A stretch of DNA of 27,346 nucleotides from contig JAEVZK010000018.1 in NCBI GenBank assembly GCA_023392285.1, forward strand, positions 1-27,346. Reading direction: 5' to 3'. The notes beneath the pieces are model-generated. The model did no database searches and had not been told where the DNA came from. It saw only the letters and a program-made list of their open reading frames with translations. Shown here in pieces: positions 15,719 to 25,500 of this stretch (position 1 is its first letter; each line of letters opens with the position of its first letter). This DNA is from Armatimonadota bacterium. GTDB taxonomy: Bacteria; Armatimonadota; Fimbriimonadia; Fimbriimonadales; Fimbriimonadaceae. The translations under genes and the position numbers were made by a program.

Positions 15719-15853
15719 GGGACAGATTTCCTACGCGATCAGGCGAGCGGCTCCATCGCTCGACCCCAACCGCGTTGTTATGGCACGTATGACCCCCTGA
15801 CAAGTGGAGCGCGGGACAAGACGCACAACTTATTTTAGCTGCTCGCGAGAATA

Positions 15854-15859
15854 TATACT
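15854..15859 (+). promoter_or_regulatory. -10 box TATACT for mod, near-leaderless
   Basis: TATACT ends 9 bases before the GTG of the methyltransferase gene, so the predicted RNA would start within a few bases of the start codon. Between them lies ATGTCTCCGTGA (15861-15872), a three-codon ORF whose stop overlaps the GTG. No convincing Shine-Dalgarno or -35 is seen. Confidence 0.4.
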
Positions 15860-15868
15860 GATGTCTCC

Positions 15869-18004
15869 GTGACGCACTTGACAGAGGAAGAACGCCTGAT
15901 CATCGCTGATATGGTGAGGCGAGGAGATCCCATTCCCGAGGAATACAGCGACAAGCTGTTTCCGACAGAGCGGGTCGAGTGCGAGTTGCGTTATGCGGGC
16001 AAGGTTCGTGACGCCGAGGTCATCGCGGGCACAATGGCCGTGCCCCTACAGCAAGCGCGAGCCTTTGGTGAACCTAACCCCGACTGGCAGAACATGCTCG
16101 TGTTCGGTGACAACTTGCAGGTCATGCGTACTCTGCTGGACCTCAAGCGTGACGGCCTACTGGTGAACTCAGATGGGAAACCTGGAATCAGGTTGGTTTA
16201 CATCGATCCGCCCTTTGCAACCAAGCAAGAGTTCCGAGGCAACCAAGATCAAAAGGCATATCAAGATCGGGTCGCGGGTGCCAAGTTTATCGAGTTCCTC
16301 CGCGAGCGCTTGATCCTCATACGCGAGTTGCTCGCCGATGACGGTTCGGTTTACATTCACCTCGACTGGCGCAAGGTTCATTACATGAAAGTGATCCTCG
16401 ACGAGGTGTTCGGAGAGGCCCGCTTACAGAACGAGATCGTGTGGCAGCGTCACGATCCACACAACGATGCGGTGAATCGGTATGGCCGCATTCACGACAT
16501 CATCCTGTGGTACTCCGCCAGCGAGAAACCGATCTACAACTACAAAGAGATCACGGACCACCTTTCAGAGGCTGCTAAGGATGAGTACGACTTGGCCCTT
16601 TCCCCAGATGGCGAAATCGTCGAGTGGGATGAGGACACACCCGAATCGTATCGCCGCTTTAAGCTGGATGACTGCACTGTTAAGGGCCGCAACGTTGACC
16701 GACAGTTCACCTGGCGCGGGGCGAAAGGGTCGCGTAAACGCGTCTGGCCAGCTGGATCACCTGAGGAAATGGATGATCTCGTCGCACGTGGACTCACCTA
16801 TCTGAAAAGCGGCGCGACTGGCGAGCGCCCCACCCCGCTGTTGTATCTTAAGAACGGAAAGGGGGCCAAGCGGTGTCGTGTATCGTTCCTCGACAAGCGC
16901 GAGGAGGAGGGGCCACTCGCTCAGGTCATCTGGCTTAACCTCGGCCGGATGAAAGGTGGCAGCAGCTATCCGACTGAAAAGCCTGAACTGCTACTCAACA
17001 GAATCATTCGAGCGTCTTCCAATCCTGGGGATCTCGTTCTGGATGCTTTCGCGGGATCTGGGACTACGCTGGCCGTCGCGGACAAACTCAACCGACGCTG
17101 GATCGGAATTGACTGCGGCAAGTTGTCGATTTACACGATTCAAAAGCGCCTGACAAGTCAGGGAGCAACGTCGTTCTCTCTGTTCAATGCGGGTCTGTAT
17201 GACTTTTCCGCGCTGAAAGATCTGCCCTGGAACGACTGGCGATTTTTTGCCCTGTCCTTGTTCGAATGCACGGACGAGCCCCACAAGATTGGTGGCTTTC
17301 AACTCGACGGTAAGCGGCAAGGATACAGCGTCCTTGTTTTCAATCACCAGCAACAGAAAGGTCAACGTATCGACGAGGAGACCGTCGAAGACATCCACCG
17401 TCGCATTGGCAAGAAGGTCGGTAGCAAGTTCTTTATCATTGCTCCCAAGGGAGTGTTCGATTTTCAGCAGGACTACATGGATCTCGACGGGGTTCGCTAC
17501 TACGCGTTACGTATCCCCTACTCGTTCATCAATGAGCTGCACCGCCGTGGGTTCACAACGATCAAGCAGCCAAGCGATGAGGCCGAGGTCAATGACGTGG
17601 TCGAGTCATATGGGTTCGATTTTATACGAACGCCTGACGCCCGTGTCGAGGTCGGACTCGGTAGCAAACCTGGCAGCTTGCTGATCGAGGCGTACGTCCA
17701 TGTGGTGGAGTTCAAGAGCACGGCGTTGTTGCGTGGTGCTGAAAAAGCCGAGGGGATTGACAGCCTTTCGCTCGTTCTGATCGACACGAACTACAACGGC
17801 CGAGTATTCGACATGAAAATCGTGCGATTCGCGCACCAGCTCAAAGCTGGAGATCACAAGGTGTGGTTCAGCGCCGAGCAGTTAGGTGAGCGGATCATGG
17901 TGATCCTTATCGACTTGCACGGGAATGAAACATCTGCGGTGTATAGCCGTGAGGCGTTCGAGTCAGTAGACCAAGAAACCGAACTTGCGAGCGCAGGTAA
18001 ATGA
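15869..18004 (+). CDS. mod: Type III-like DNA adenine methyltransferase (Mod)
   Basis: A 711-residue beta-class DNA methyltransferase that would transfer a methyl group from S-adenosylmethionine, probably to adenine N6. The catalytic motif DPPF (113-116, in YIDPPFATKQEF) precedes the AdoMet motif DAFAGSGTT (392-400), with TEKPELLLNRII just before it; this order defines the beta class. Residues about 130-380 between them would hold target recognition. The C-terminal 290 residues have no motif that I recognise and may contact Res. The GTG at 15869 fits the TATACT box 10 bases upstream. The stop overlaps the res start as ATGA. Paired with Res it should form a Type III restriction-modification system with a short asymmetric target that cannot be read from sequence. 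Confidence 0.9.
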   Translation: MTHLTEEERLIIADMVRRGDPIPEEYSDKLFPTERVECELRYAGKVRDAEVIAGTMAVPLQQARAFGEPNPDWQNMLVFGDNLQVMRTLLDLKRDGLLVNSDGKPGIRLVYIDPPFATKQEFRGNQDQKAYQDRVAGAKFIEFLRERLILIRELLADDGSVYIHLDWRKVHYMKVILDEVFGEARLQNEIVWQRHDPHNDAVNRYGRIHDIILWYSASEKPIYNYKEITDHLSEAAKDEYDLALSPDGEIVEWDEDTPESYRRFKLDDCTVKGRNVDRQFTWRGAKGSRKRVWPAGSPEEMDDLVARGLTYLKSGATGERPTPLLYLKNGKGAKRCRVSFLDKREEEGPLAQVIWLNLGRMKGGSSYPTEKPELLLNRIIRASSNPGDLVLDAFAGSGTTLAVADKLNRRWIGIDCGKLSIYTIQKRLTSQGATSFSLFNAGLYDFSALKDLPWNDWRFFALSLFECTDEPHKIGGFQLDGKRQGYSVLVFNHQQQKGQRIDEETVEDIHRRIGKKVGSKFFIIAPKGVFDFQQDYMDLDGVRYYALRIPYSFINELHRRGFTTIKQPSDEAEVNDVVESYGFDFIRTPDARVEVGLGSKPGSLLIEAYVHVVEFKSTALLRGAEKAEGIDSLSLVLIDTNYNGRVFDMKIVRFAHQLKAGDHKVWFSAEQLGERIMVILIDLHGNETSAVYSREAFESVDQETELASAGK

Positions 18005-20514
18005 CCACGGACGTCCGCCGTTTCCGAAACGAGGATCTCGTGCTCCAGGTGAGCCGATCGTCTCCGAGCGGGTGGGATGATGGTCGGTATGAACGATTTC
18101 TGGACCTCCTGTGCGCAGGACGTGAATTCCAGAAAGATGCCATCAAGATCACTCTCCGCTACCTGCTCGGCGGGGAGTACACCAGCTTGAGGGAACTCGC
18201 CCGACGTAATCACCTCAGCTATCCGCGCCTTGAGGAACGCTACGGTTCATTCGATGGAATGCTGCGTAGCCTGCAACTCCCCGATCAACTTTCGGCAACC
18301 CTGGACCTCGCGACAGGGACGGGCAAGAGCTACGTCCTATATGGCTTGGCCGCGATCATGATGGCTGAGGGCGTGGTTGATCGAACTCTGGTGCTCTGTC
18401 CATCAACAACGATTGAGGACGGGCTCATCGAAAAGTTTAGGCAACTGTCCTCTGATCCTGAGTTGGCGGCGGCATTGCCCGACAATTCAAAGATACGAAT
18501 TCCGTCGATCATTCGCGCGAATGAGAGCATTGTCGAGGGCGTGATCTGTGTTGAGAATTACCACGCTACGTTAGAACACGTCGGGTCATCGATTCGTGAC
18601 GGGCTGTGGGGCAAAGGGAGCCACACGCTTGTCCTCAACGACGAGGCCCACCACGTCGCCAACGAAAGCGGCGAGGTCCGCAAGTGGAAAGAATTCCTTG
18701 TGGATCCCGCGTTCGGGTTCCGATACGTGGTTGGAGCATCGGGCACTTGCTATATCGGCAACGAGTATTTCGCAGACGTTATCTATCGCTATTCACTGAA
18801 AGAGGCGATGGAGCAGAACGTGATCAAGCTCGTCGATTACGTCGAGGAGGGCCCTCAGTCAAACGATCCCGATGAGCGGTGGCAGATCATCATTAACCGC
18901 CATGAGGACGTGAAATCCATTCTTTCACGCCGAGGCATTCTGCCTCTAACCATCATCGTCACCGACACAATATCGCGATGTAAAGATGTGGGCTCAGACC
19001 TACGTCACCAACTTGCTGAGAGATACAAGTTAAGTCCAGAAGAAGTCGCGGAACGCGTTCTTGTAGTTCATAGCGGCTCCCCAGACAATGCTCGACTCAA
19101 GTACGTGGATTTGGATTCCAGCAAGGCCGAGTGGATCGTATCAGTTTCGATGCTCAATGAGGGTTGGGACGTTTCGCGAGTGTTTCAGATCGTGCCTCAC
19201 GAGGAACGGGCGTTCAACAGCAAGTTGCTTATAGCCCAGGTTCTCGGTCGCGGACTGCGTTGGCCAAAGAACTGGACGGGCCCTGCGCCTACGGTGACCG
19301 TATTCAACCATGAGGCCTGGGCCGCCCGAATACGGCATCTCGTGAACGAGATTCTGGAAATCGAGAAGCGCATCACCTCACGTGTCGTGGAGGGCTCCGT
19401 GTATCACTTTGATCTACACCAGGTCAGCTATGAGCCCGAGCCGATCACAGTGTCAAAGCCGATGGAGGAGCCTTACAAGATCTTTGGCAAGGGCTATGTC
19501 GATCTCGCCACTACCCTTGAGGAGGAGCAGCGCACCGTCGGATACGAGAAAGCACGAACGGGCGAGAAGTACGTCTGGAGCACGACTGTTCGGCACCAGA
19601 CATATACGGCACATGAGGTCGCGGTTAAGCTCCATGAACGATTGGAGCAGGCCTATGATCCCGACAGCGATGATCCCAATCTCCAACACGACTACACCAA
19701 GGAATGGACCGTCGAGAAATTGGAGGAGATCGTCAACGAATCACTGCGTCGCGCCGACATGCCCATCGCCACGGAGAGCGCGTTACAAAGCATGTTACGT
19801 GGAATGGGAACCCTCCGACGCAAGTCGTCACAGAACGTGCGCTACACCTCGAAGGCAAGTCCCCTCCTCCCAATCAGCACAAAGGAAAAACCAACGGAGT
19901 CGGTAAGTGCGGGTGAATTGCGCAGGGATCGTGCTCTGTTCTTTACCGACACGTCTCGCGATCTGCTGAGCGAGGATCAGCGCGAATTCTTTGATGAGGT
20001 CACAGATGCGGGCTCGGGATACCGTGTCATCGACGTCGCCGACCGTCATTGGTTCAAGACGCCCGTTAATATCGTCATCACGGACCATGAACCCGAGAAG
20101 CGGTTTGTCCGTGAGCTCGTGCGAAAAGACAATGCGGCAAAGGTGGACGCCTGGATTAAGTCGACCTCAATGAGTTTCTACGAGATCGAGTTCTCATACG
20201 CTAAAGGCACACACCAAAAACGCGGCAAGTTCAGCCCCGACGTTTTCATCAAAATCGGTAACAACATCATCGTCATCGAGATCAAGGCGGACGATGAGAT
20301 TCATGAGCCAAGTGAGGAAAACCGTAAGAAGAACGAGTTCGCCCTCGAACATTTTAACGTGGTTAATCAAAAGCTTGAGGAGGCAGGTTCGCCCGTCCGC
20401 TATTGGTTCAAGTTCATGACGCCACGCAATTTCGACGCATTCTTTCAGCGACTCCGCGATGGAACGGCCGAGGGATACAAGTCTGAGCTAAGCGTCGCCC
20501 TCGCGAACGACTGA
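18001..20514 (+). CDS. res: Type III-like restriction subunit: SF2 helicase plus PD-(D/E)XK nuclease (Res)
   Basis: An 837-residue ATP-dependent nuclease. Helicase motifs: Walker A ATGTGKS (104-110), DEAH box (214-217, NDEAHHV), motif III GASGT, SMLNEGWDV and motif VI QVLGRGLRW. The C-terminal nuclease core is PD-(D/E)XK: SPDVFIKIGNNIIVIEIK with Asp747, Glu760 and Lys762. Type III Res uses ATP hydrolysis to communicate between two unmethylated sites before cleavage. At 837 residues it is shorter than EcoP15I Res (about 970). ATG at 18001 overlaps the mod stop, so the two proteins are probably made in fixed ratio. All key residues are intact, so the system looks functional. It converges on the AlbA_2 gene with a 17-base gap. 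Confidence 0.92.
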   Translation: MTTDVRRFRNEDLVLQVSRSSPSGWDDGRYERFLDLLCAGREFQKDAIKITLRYLLGGEYTSLRELARRNHLSYPRLEERYGSFDGMLRSLQLPDQLSATLDLATGTGKSYVLYGLAAIMMAEGVVDRTLVLCPSTTIEDGLIEKFRQLSSDPELAAALPDNSKIRIPSIIRANESIVEGVICVENYHATLEHVGSSIRDGLWGKGSHTLVLNDEAHHVANESGEVRKWKEFLVDPAFGFRYVVGASGTCYIGNEYFADVIYRYSLKEAMEQNVIKLVDYVEEGPQSNDPDERWQIIINRHEDVKSILSRRGILPLTIIVTDTISRCKDVGSDLRHQLAERYKLSPEEVAERVLVVHSGSPDNARLKYVDLDSSKAEWIVSVSMLNEGWDVSRVFQIVPHEERAFNSKLLIAQVLGRGLRWPKNWTGPAPTVTVFNHEAWAARIRHLVNEILEIEKRITSRVVEGSVYHFDLHQVSYEPEPITVSKPMEEPYKIFGKGYVDLATTLEEEQRTVGYEKARTGEKYVWSTTVRHQTYTAHEVAVKLHERLEQAYDPDSDDPNLQHDYTKEWTVEKLEEIVNESLRRADMPIATESALQSMLRGMGTLRRKSSQNVRYTSKASPLLPISTKEKPTESVSAGELRRDRALFFTDTSRDLLSEDQREFFDEVTDAGSGYRVIDVADRHWFKTPVNIVITDHEPEKRFVRELVRKDNAAKVDAWIKSTSMSFYEIEFSYAKGTHQKRGKFSPDVFIKIGNNIIVIEIKADDEIHEPSEENRKKNEFALEHFNVVNQKLEEAGSPVRYWFKFMTPRNFDAFFQRLRDGTAEGYKSELSVALAND

Positions 20515-20531
20515 TCGACAGCATCACATCG

Positions 20532-21563
20532 TCATCGCCACCGCTTGTTTTGATATTCGTCAAAGCGCTCCTTGAGCGCCTTACCTGCGATTCGTAGGGT
20601 CTTGTGTTGCGCCACCCCGCGAGCGTACACGTCATATGGAATTTCGATACCGTTGGCCATCGGTCCACAGTCTGGTCGGATGACCTCAAAATTCAACACC
20701 GCGACGTCTATTCGAGTCCGTGGGTACATGACGTGCTGAGGTTCCAAGCGGCAAAGCTTGGACGCACGACCCGCAGTGTCGTCAGAATGCTCATAGACGT
20801 GAAGATCCTCTTGGTCGCCCTGGTATGTAAACCAACCCTTGACGTCCTCCTCACTATCGAATAGAGGCAAGGTCACACCAACTACCTCGGCGACGGCGTC
20901 GCCGTCGTTGAACAACGCGAGGTTGAGCGTGGCCCGCCAGCCATCCACCTCATCGTCATCCTCGTACAGACCGTAGCGATTGCGCTTGTATGTTAGCGTC
21001 GCCTCAGAAAAGGTGAGATCGTAAGCGACAAGTTTGAGCGACGGAACAGCGTTAGCCATCATGACGGCTCGCACGATCTCCGCTGGCATATACGCGCAGC
21101 TGCTGTCGATTCGCTGCCAGAACGTTTTATCGCCTTGAGCTGCGGCGTGTGGCTTACGCGGGCTGCTCGGGATGTATGTCACGGCATACCCACTGCCATC
21201 CTCTTTCGGGATTGGATGGCTTTCTATCCCTGCCAAAGATGGGTCCAGCACTTGATGACTGTGGTCGCTAAGGTTCTGCGCGAACTTGGCTGCGTCGGGC
21301 GTGGGGCTCAAAGCCCGCGGCTTATTGTCCTTGGCCTCAATCCCCCACACAAGAACGCCGCCACTCGTGTTGGCGAATGCGCTCGCGGCCTTGGCGAACA
21401 CTTTAAGATCGGGTTCAGTGCTCGGCTTTCCGCCGATCTTGCACTCCTTAAAATCGAGGTATGAGTCCTCGCGGTCACTCGCGGAGCTGATCATCTCCTC
21501 GATCCGCTGCCAACCACCTGCGATGAGCTGCTCATACAGCTCCCGAATCCCGTCAGCCGCCAC
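20532..21563 (-). CDS. AlbA_2 (Schlafen AAA_4-like) domain protein
   Basis: The N-terminal half matches the AlbA_2 domain shared by Schlafen-like proteins and many bacterial defence genes: DSYLDFKECK, VFAKAASAFANTSGGVLVWGIEAKD, VTYIPSSPRKPHAAAQGDKTFWQRID and ending PAEIVRAVM. The C-terminal half (about 160 residues, beta-rich: WRATLNLALFNDGDAVAEVVGVTLPLF) was not recognised. The frame is open to 21752, but that extension overlaps the divergent nuclease gene and has no domain character. GTG at 21563 is preferred because TACGAT (21576-21571) lies 7 bases upstream, giving 343 residues. AlbA_2 proteins are thought to bind nucleic acid and sometimes hydrolyse NTPs. Lying between Res and a nuclease, it may be a third component or regulator of the conflict module, which is inference. 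Confidence 0.75.
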   Translation of the reverse strand: MAADGIRELYEQLIAGGWQRIEEMISSASDREDSYLDFKECKIGGKPSTEPDLKVFAKAASAFANTSGGVLVWGIEAKDNKPRALSPTPDAAKFAQNLSDHSHQVLDPSLAGIESHPIPKEDGSGYAVTYIPSSPRKPHAAAQGDKTFWQRIDSSCAYMPAEIVRAVMMANAVPSLKLVAYDLTFSEATLTYKRNRYGLYEDDDEVDGWRATLNLALFNDGDAVAEVVGVTLPLFDSEEDVKGWFTYQGDQEDLHVYEHSDDTAGRASKLCRLEPQHVMYPRTRIDVAVLNFEVIRPDCGPMANGIEIPYDVYARGVAQHKTLRIAGKALKERFDEYQNKRWR

Positions 21564-21570
21564 GACAACT

Positions 21571-21580
21571 ATCGTATCAT
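21571..21580. promoter_or_regulatory. Overlapping divergent promoter elements
   Basis: TACGAT on the minus strand (21576-21571) and TATCAT on the plus strand (21575-21580) share bases between two divergent start codons only 15 bases apart (GTG at 21563 minus, ATG at 21579 plus). If TATCAT is the plus -10, the true nuclease start would be ATG at 21594. Simultaneous initiation in both directions would be sterically difficult. Confidence 0.35.
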
Positions 21581-22598
21581 GTATGTCTCCCCCATGGGTA
21601 CGAACACGATCCGCTGGAGTCATACGCGATCTACCTCGCTGGCAAAGTGCCCGCGTGCATTTTGGTATGGCTACTACGCATGGGGTGAGGAGATACAGCG
21701 GTGGACAGAACTCGTCTCCCCTTTGCTGACGCACGATATGCTCGCTGGACAAGTCGTCGATGCGATGGTCAACGTCACGCTCATGCGAGCGCGCACGAAC
21801 AAGGAGCAGCCCGAGGATCTCGCCGAGCTCGGTGTTCAGGAGTTCCGCAAGGCGTTAAAACTTAGCGCCATCGACGGCGAATACATGCGCCGCGAATTAA
21901 AGCTGCCTGATCATCCAGTTCAAGTCCTACACTGCGATTTCTATCGAGAGGTTGCGGATAAGGGGACGGTGGAACGGTGCGAGGGCAAGATCCGCAAGTG
22001 CCTCGTGAACTGGGTTGAGTCTGAGGTATGGGAAAGGATTCAAACCATCCATCCCAGCAAGTGGATGACTCAAAAAGCTGCCCAACAAGGCAAGATTGTC
22101 ACGCGCTGGCAAGTCGAGGGACTGCTGGTGGCGTCGGCATTCGATTTCTGGTTCAAAGACGACGACAAGATCTACATCTTTGAATGGAAATCAGGGTTCC
22201 CCGCCGAGGACGCTCAAGCCGTCTCCCGTCAGCAACTCGCGTCATACGCGCTGTGGGCAGTGGCTGTGAAAGGATATGAACCTGAGAACGTGTTCGGCCA
22301 AAGCGTGTTCCTCCAACTCCCCGTGCATTGGAATCCGATGACGTTCACGCAGGATGAGCTCTACGCGGCGCAAATGCGGCTTGCTACCGATAAGGCGCGG
22401 GAGTTGGAGTTCGCGTTGCCAACGGGAAAGACCGATCAATACGGCCGAGAGCAGTTCGCAGCGAGTATGAATGACTGCCCGCCCAAGCCAGAGGTCGGGC
22501 GGTGTCGAGACTGCAAGTATCGTGGACTCTGCAACGAGGGGAAAGAGCTGGTGCGGCCGTATGTCGAGAAACGATGTCCCGCGATCATCCTCGGTTGA
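21579..22598 (+). CDS. Cas4/RecB-like PD-(D/E)XK nuclease with Fe-S cysteines
   Basis: A 339-residue nuclease-family protein. The N-terminal SLAKCPRAFWYGYY matches the conserved first-cysteine helix of Cas4/AddB-type nucleases (Cys24). The core has Asp189 (SAFDFWF), then Glu202 and Lys204 (IYIFEWKSG), then the QxxxY motif Gln219-Tyr223. The C-terminal Cys309-X2-Cys312-X5-Cys318 completes the four-cysteine pattern that binds [4Fe-4S] in Cas4 and AddB. Relatives are 5'-3' or structure-specific DNA exonucleases in recombination, CRISPR adaptation and phages. No cas1/cas2 or array is nearby, so a CRISPR role is unlikely. ATG at 21594 is an alternative start. Its last 14 bases overlap the end of the convergent polyvalent gene. 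Confidence 0.8.
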   Translation: MYVSPMGTNTIRWSHTRSTSLAKCPRAFWYGYYAWGEEIQRWTELVSPLLTHDMLAGQVVDAMVNVTLMRARTNKEQPEDLAELGVQEFRKALKLSAIDGEYMRRELKLPDHPVQVLHCDFYREVADKGTVERCEGKIRKCLVNWVESEVWERIQTIHPSKWMTQKAAQQGKIVTRWQVEGLLVASAFDFWFKDDDKIYIFEWKSGFPAEDAQAVSRQQLASYALWAVAVKGYEPENVFGQSVFLQLPVHWNPMTFTQDELYAAQMRLATDKARELEFALPTGKTDQYGREQFAASMNDCPPKPEVGRCRDCKYRGLCNEGKELVRPYVEKRCPAIILG

Positions 22599-25500
22599 GA
22601 ACGTCGCGCATCATTTCCCACTTTTGCTTACCATCCAAGCCGCGAGTATTCGCCTCCAACGTCTTGCGCCAGAGCTTGGCCTGGTCGATCAACACTCTTT
22701 TCGCCTCGTGCCGCGCCTGGTCGGACTTGGCATCGAACACGGCTTGGGTCGCCTCTTTCAGTGGATTGTTACGGGCGCCCGCCTTGGCCACTGATTCCAT
22801 CACCCATTGAACGTCGCGAGCGTCGTAGCCTGGCTCACCTGCGACAACACCAGTTAGCAGCCGTAGAGTCTGAGCCGTAGTCGCACGCTGCGCCGTGCCC
22901 TTGTCCGTCATGCGGAGAACGATCTTGCCCCAGCCTGAGAACTGCTTTTCGATCCAAGCATCGACTTGACGAGGATCAACATCTCCGCCGAGCACTTTGG
23001 CAAATCCCTTGCCGAACTCCGTGGCGTGCTCCGTCCCCTCGCGCATCTCGACGGCCAGCCTTTCCTCAAAGTGCGGCACGATCGGCCGATCCCTGAACGT
23101 GTCGTAGTTCTTGGCAACTTGGCCGAGTGGTCCGAGCGGGCCATCCCAGTCGAGCGCGTTCGGTAACACAGGCACCTTTTGCCACAGCTGGTTGGCTGCG
23201 CCATCAAACGCGTGCTCATCACCCTGCGCCATATCGATCGCGGCGTTGAGCATGTACACGGGCAGACCTTGCTCGTGCGACATGGGAATGTCGAGGTCCA
23301 TGTCAGGACCGATGGGGATCGTCCAGAACATCATCTTGCGATCAGGGGATCGCTGTCTCATACGCTCCTGAACATCCTCAGGGAGAGTCGCGTAATACGC
23401 CCTCACGGCCGCAGTCACTGCACCCGTGGAGAGTAGGTAACGAGCGGCCGTCTTGCCTGGGTTCTCCTTAATCCTCGTGCCCAATCGCGACAACGCCTGA
23501 ACGTTGGCGTTGCTGAACGGAATGAGCTTGTTGATCACTCGGAGTACACGACCAGCACGGTGGAACGGGTTGATGTTCCGTGACTCACTGGCAGCGTAGA
23601 GCTGTGCGTTGAGCTCGTCATATCCAAGCTTGTTCTTGGCGTAGCGATATGCTGCGCGTAGTTCGGCAGCGCGTCCAACGCGCTCGCTCATCTCGATGAG
23701 CTCCGCATACTTTTCGACCATGTTGCGGCTGAACATGAATGCGGTGCGGGCGGCTCCCTTGCTCTTTGCGGTGTGCTCGATCAGGCGCTTTTGCGCCTTG
23801 TAGAAATTGGCGGCATAGATGTCGTATTCGCTCCTGCCCATTCCCCCGCCGTACAGTTCGAATATCTCGTTCTCCAGCGGAGTCATGCGCTTGAACATGT
23901 CCGTGAACTTGGAATCGACGCGGGACTTGACGTAGCGGTCGAATGCGTCCCGAATGATGTTGCGAACGGCGAATGCTGGGGTGGACGTAGCGGTCGCTCT
24001 GATCACCTTGAACGGGATCTGAACGACTCGGCCGACAAGGTCGAGCACAGGGCCCATACTGGCGTGGTTGTTTCCAACACCCTTGAGCGTCTCGAGGAGC
24101 AACGGATCATTCACCTGCCATCGCTCGGCTACCCCCTTTCTGTAAACAAGGATGGTGTTCTTTTCGCCAGACTTGGCGAGCCTCATGATGTCGGTGAGAT
24201 CAACAGGGGCGGGGCCTCGGTGTAGTCCACGTGGCGGCATCCTCACCAGGTCGGTGAGCTGCACCATGACATTGTTTCTGTCCGCCTCGCGGATGATCGT
24301 CGCCGCCTGTTCGAGCAGCGACGCGAGAGGATCTTTGATCTGTCGCGAACTCCCTTTGATCTTTCGAATCGGGTTCTTAACTGACCCAAGTCCACCGCCG
24401 TGCCAGTTCCCGATCGGGTCCTCCATGACGCGTTGCATCGCGACGTAGTAGTCGTTCGCCTGAGAGATCCTGAGGTAGTCGGCTTGGCTGATACGACCAC
24501 GATCGCGAGCGTATCGGAGCAGCCCGTCCGCGATATCGCGGTAGGCGTTCGCCGCATCCTGCAAACGGTTCCACTTGGCTGTGTCCTTTCGGAGTTCCGC
24601 CAAAGCCTGCCGTGCAATAGCGACGCTGTTGTAGATCCCACCACCGAGATTCGCAGCACCTTGCAGGCCTCGCGCATCCAGTTCGATGACGCGTTCCGCG
24701 ATCATCATACGGTTGAGATCGCCGATCTCGGCCTTGAGCGTTTTCGTATTCGTGTTGTCGAGCGGCTTGAGAATGCTCCCAAATCCCTCTGTGATCTTGT
24801 TGCCTTGAGCATCGTGGATGCCGTTCTTGATCATGTACTCGACGCGGCGATCGACAAAGGCCATCATGTCCGCGAGGATTCGCGGGTCATTCATCGGCAA
24901 AATCTGCGTCATCCCCCGTCGCTGGAGAATCGTCTCCGTCGCTTTGACGAGAGGGTCGAGGACGTCGGTGAATTCGCGCTTGAGCCCAGCAGGTGTGAAA
25001 ACAGCCTTTAGCCGCTCCCATCGCTCCTTGGGTCCGTTCCCGTCGATGACTCCGCCGATCTTGTCGGGGTTGCCAGCCCACTCCCTGACCTTGTTCGAGA
25101 TGTCGGCGAGCTTAGCCAACACCTCAGCGGGGAGCTTGCCCTCAACGTACTTGGTGAAATTCGGCGCGAGCCGTCTCGCCTCGTCGGGGTTCTTAACATA
25201 AGCCGTAAACCACTCGGCTATCGCCTCGGCGCGTCGATCGCGCAGCGCCATACGACGTGTCGTCGTGTGCTGGAATTCGGGCTGGAACAGCTCGACGTCA
25301 TACGGAGACTTGGCGCGTGGCTGGTGCCACTGCTTACCGATTCCGTACATGTCATCGAGCAAATGCCCCGCCGTCTCATGGAGCGCAACGTCGATGTTGC
25401 CGTGTCCCTTTGAGATTACGGCCGTGTCGGTTGGCGAGTAGGTACCGAGGGCCCGACGCGCCCGCGGCTTGCCGACCATGATCAGGTGATTCAGCTGCTT

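Noticed and set aside
21564..21752. Extended N-terminus of the AlbA_2 protein
   Set aside because: It overlaps the conserved CPRAFWYGYY region of the divergent nuclease on the other strand and has no recognisable domain.
21579..22598. CRISPR-associated Cas4
   Set aside because: The cysteine and nuclease motifs fit Cas4, but no cas1, cas2, effector or repeat array is present in the window; phage or defence RecB-like nucleases share the pattern.
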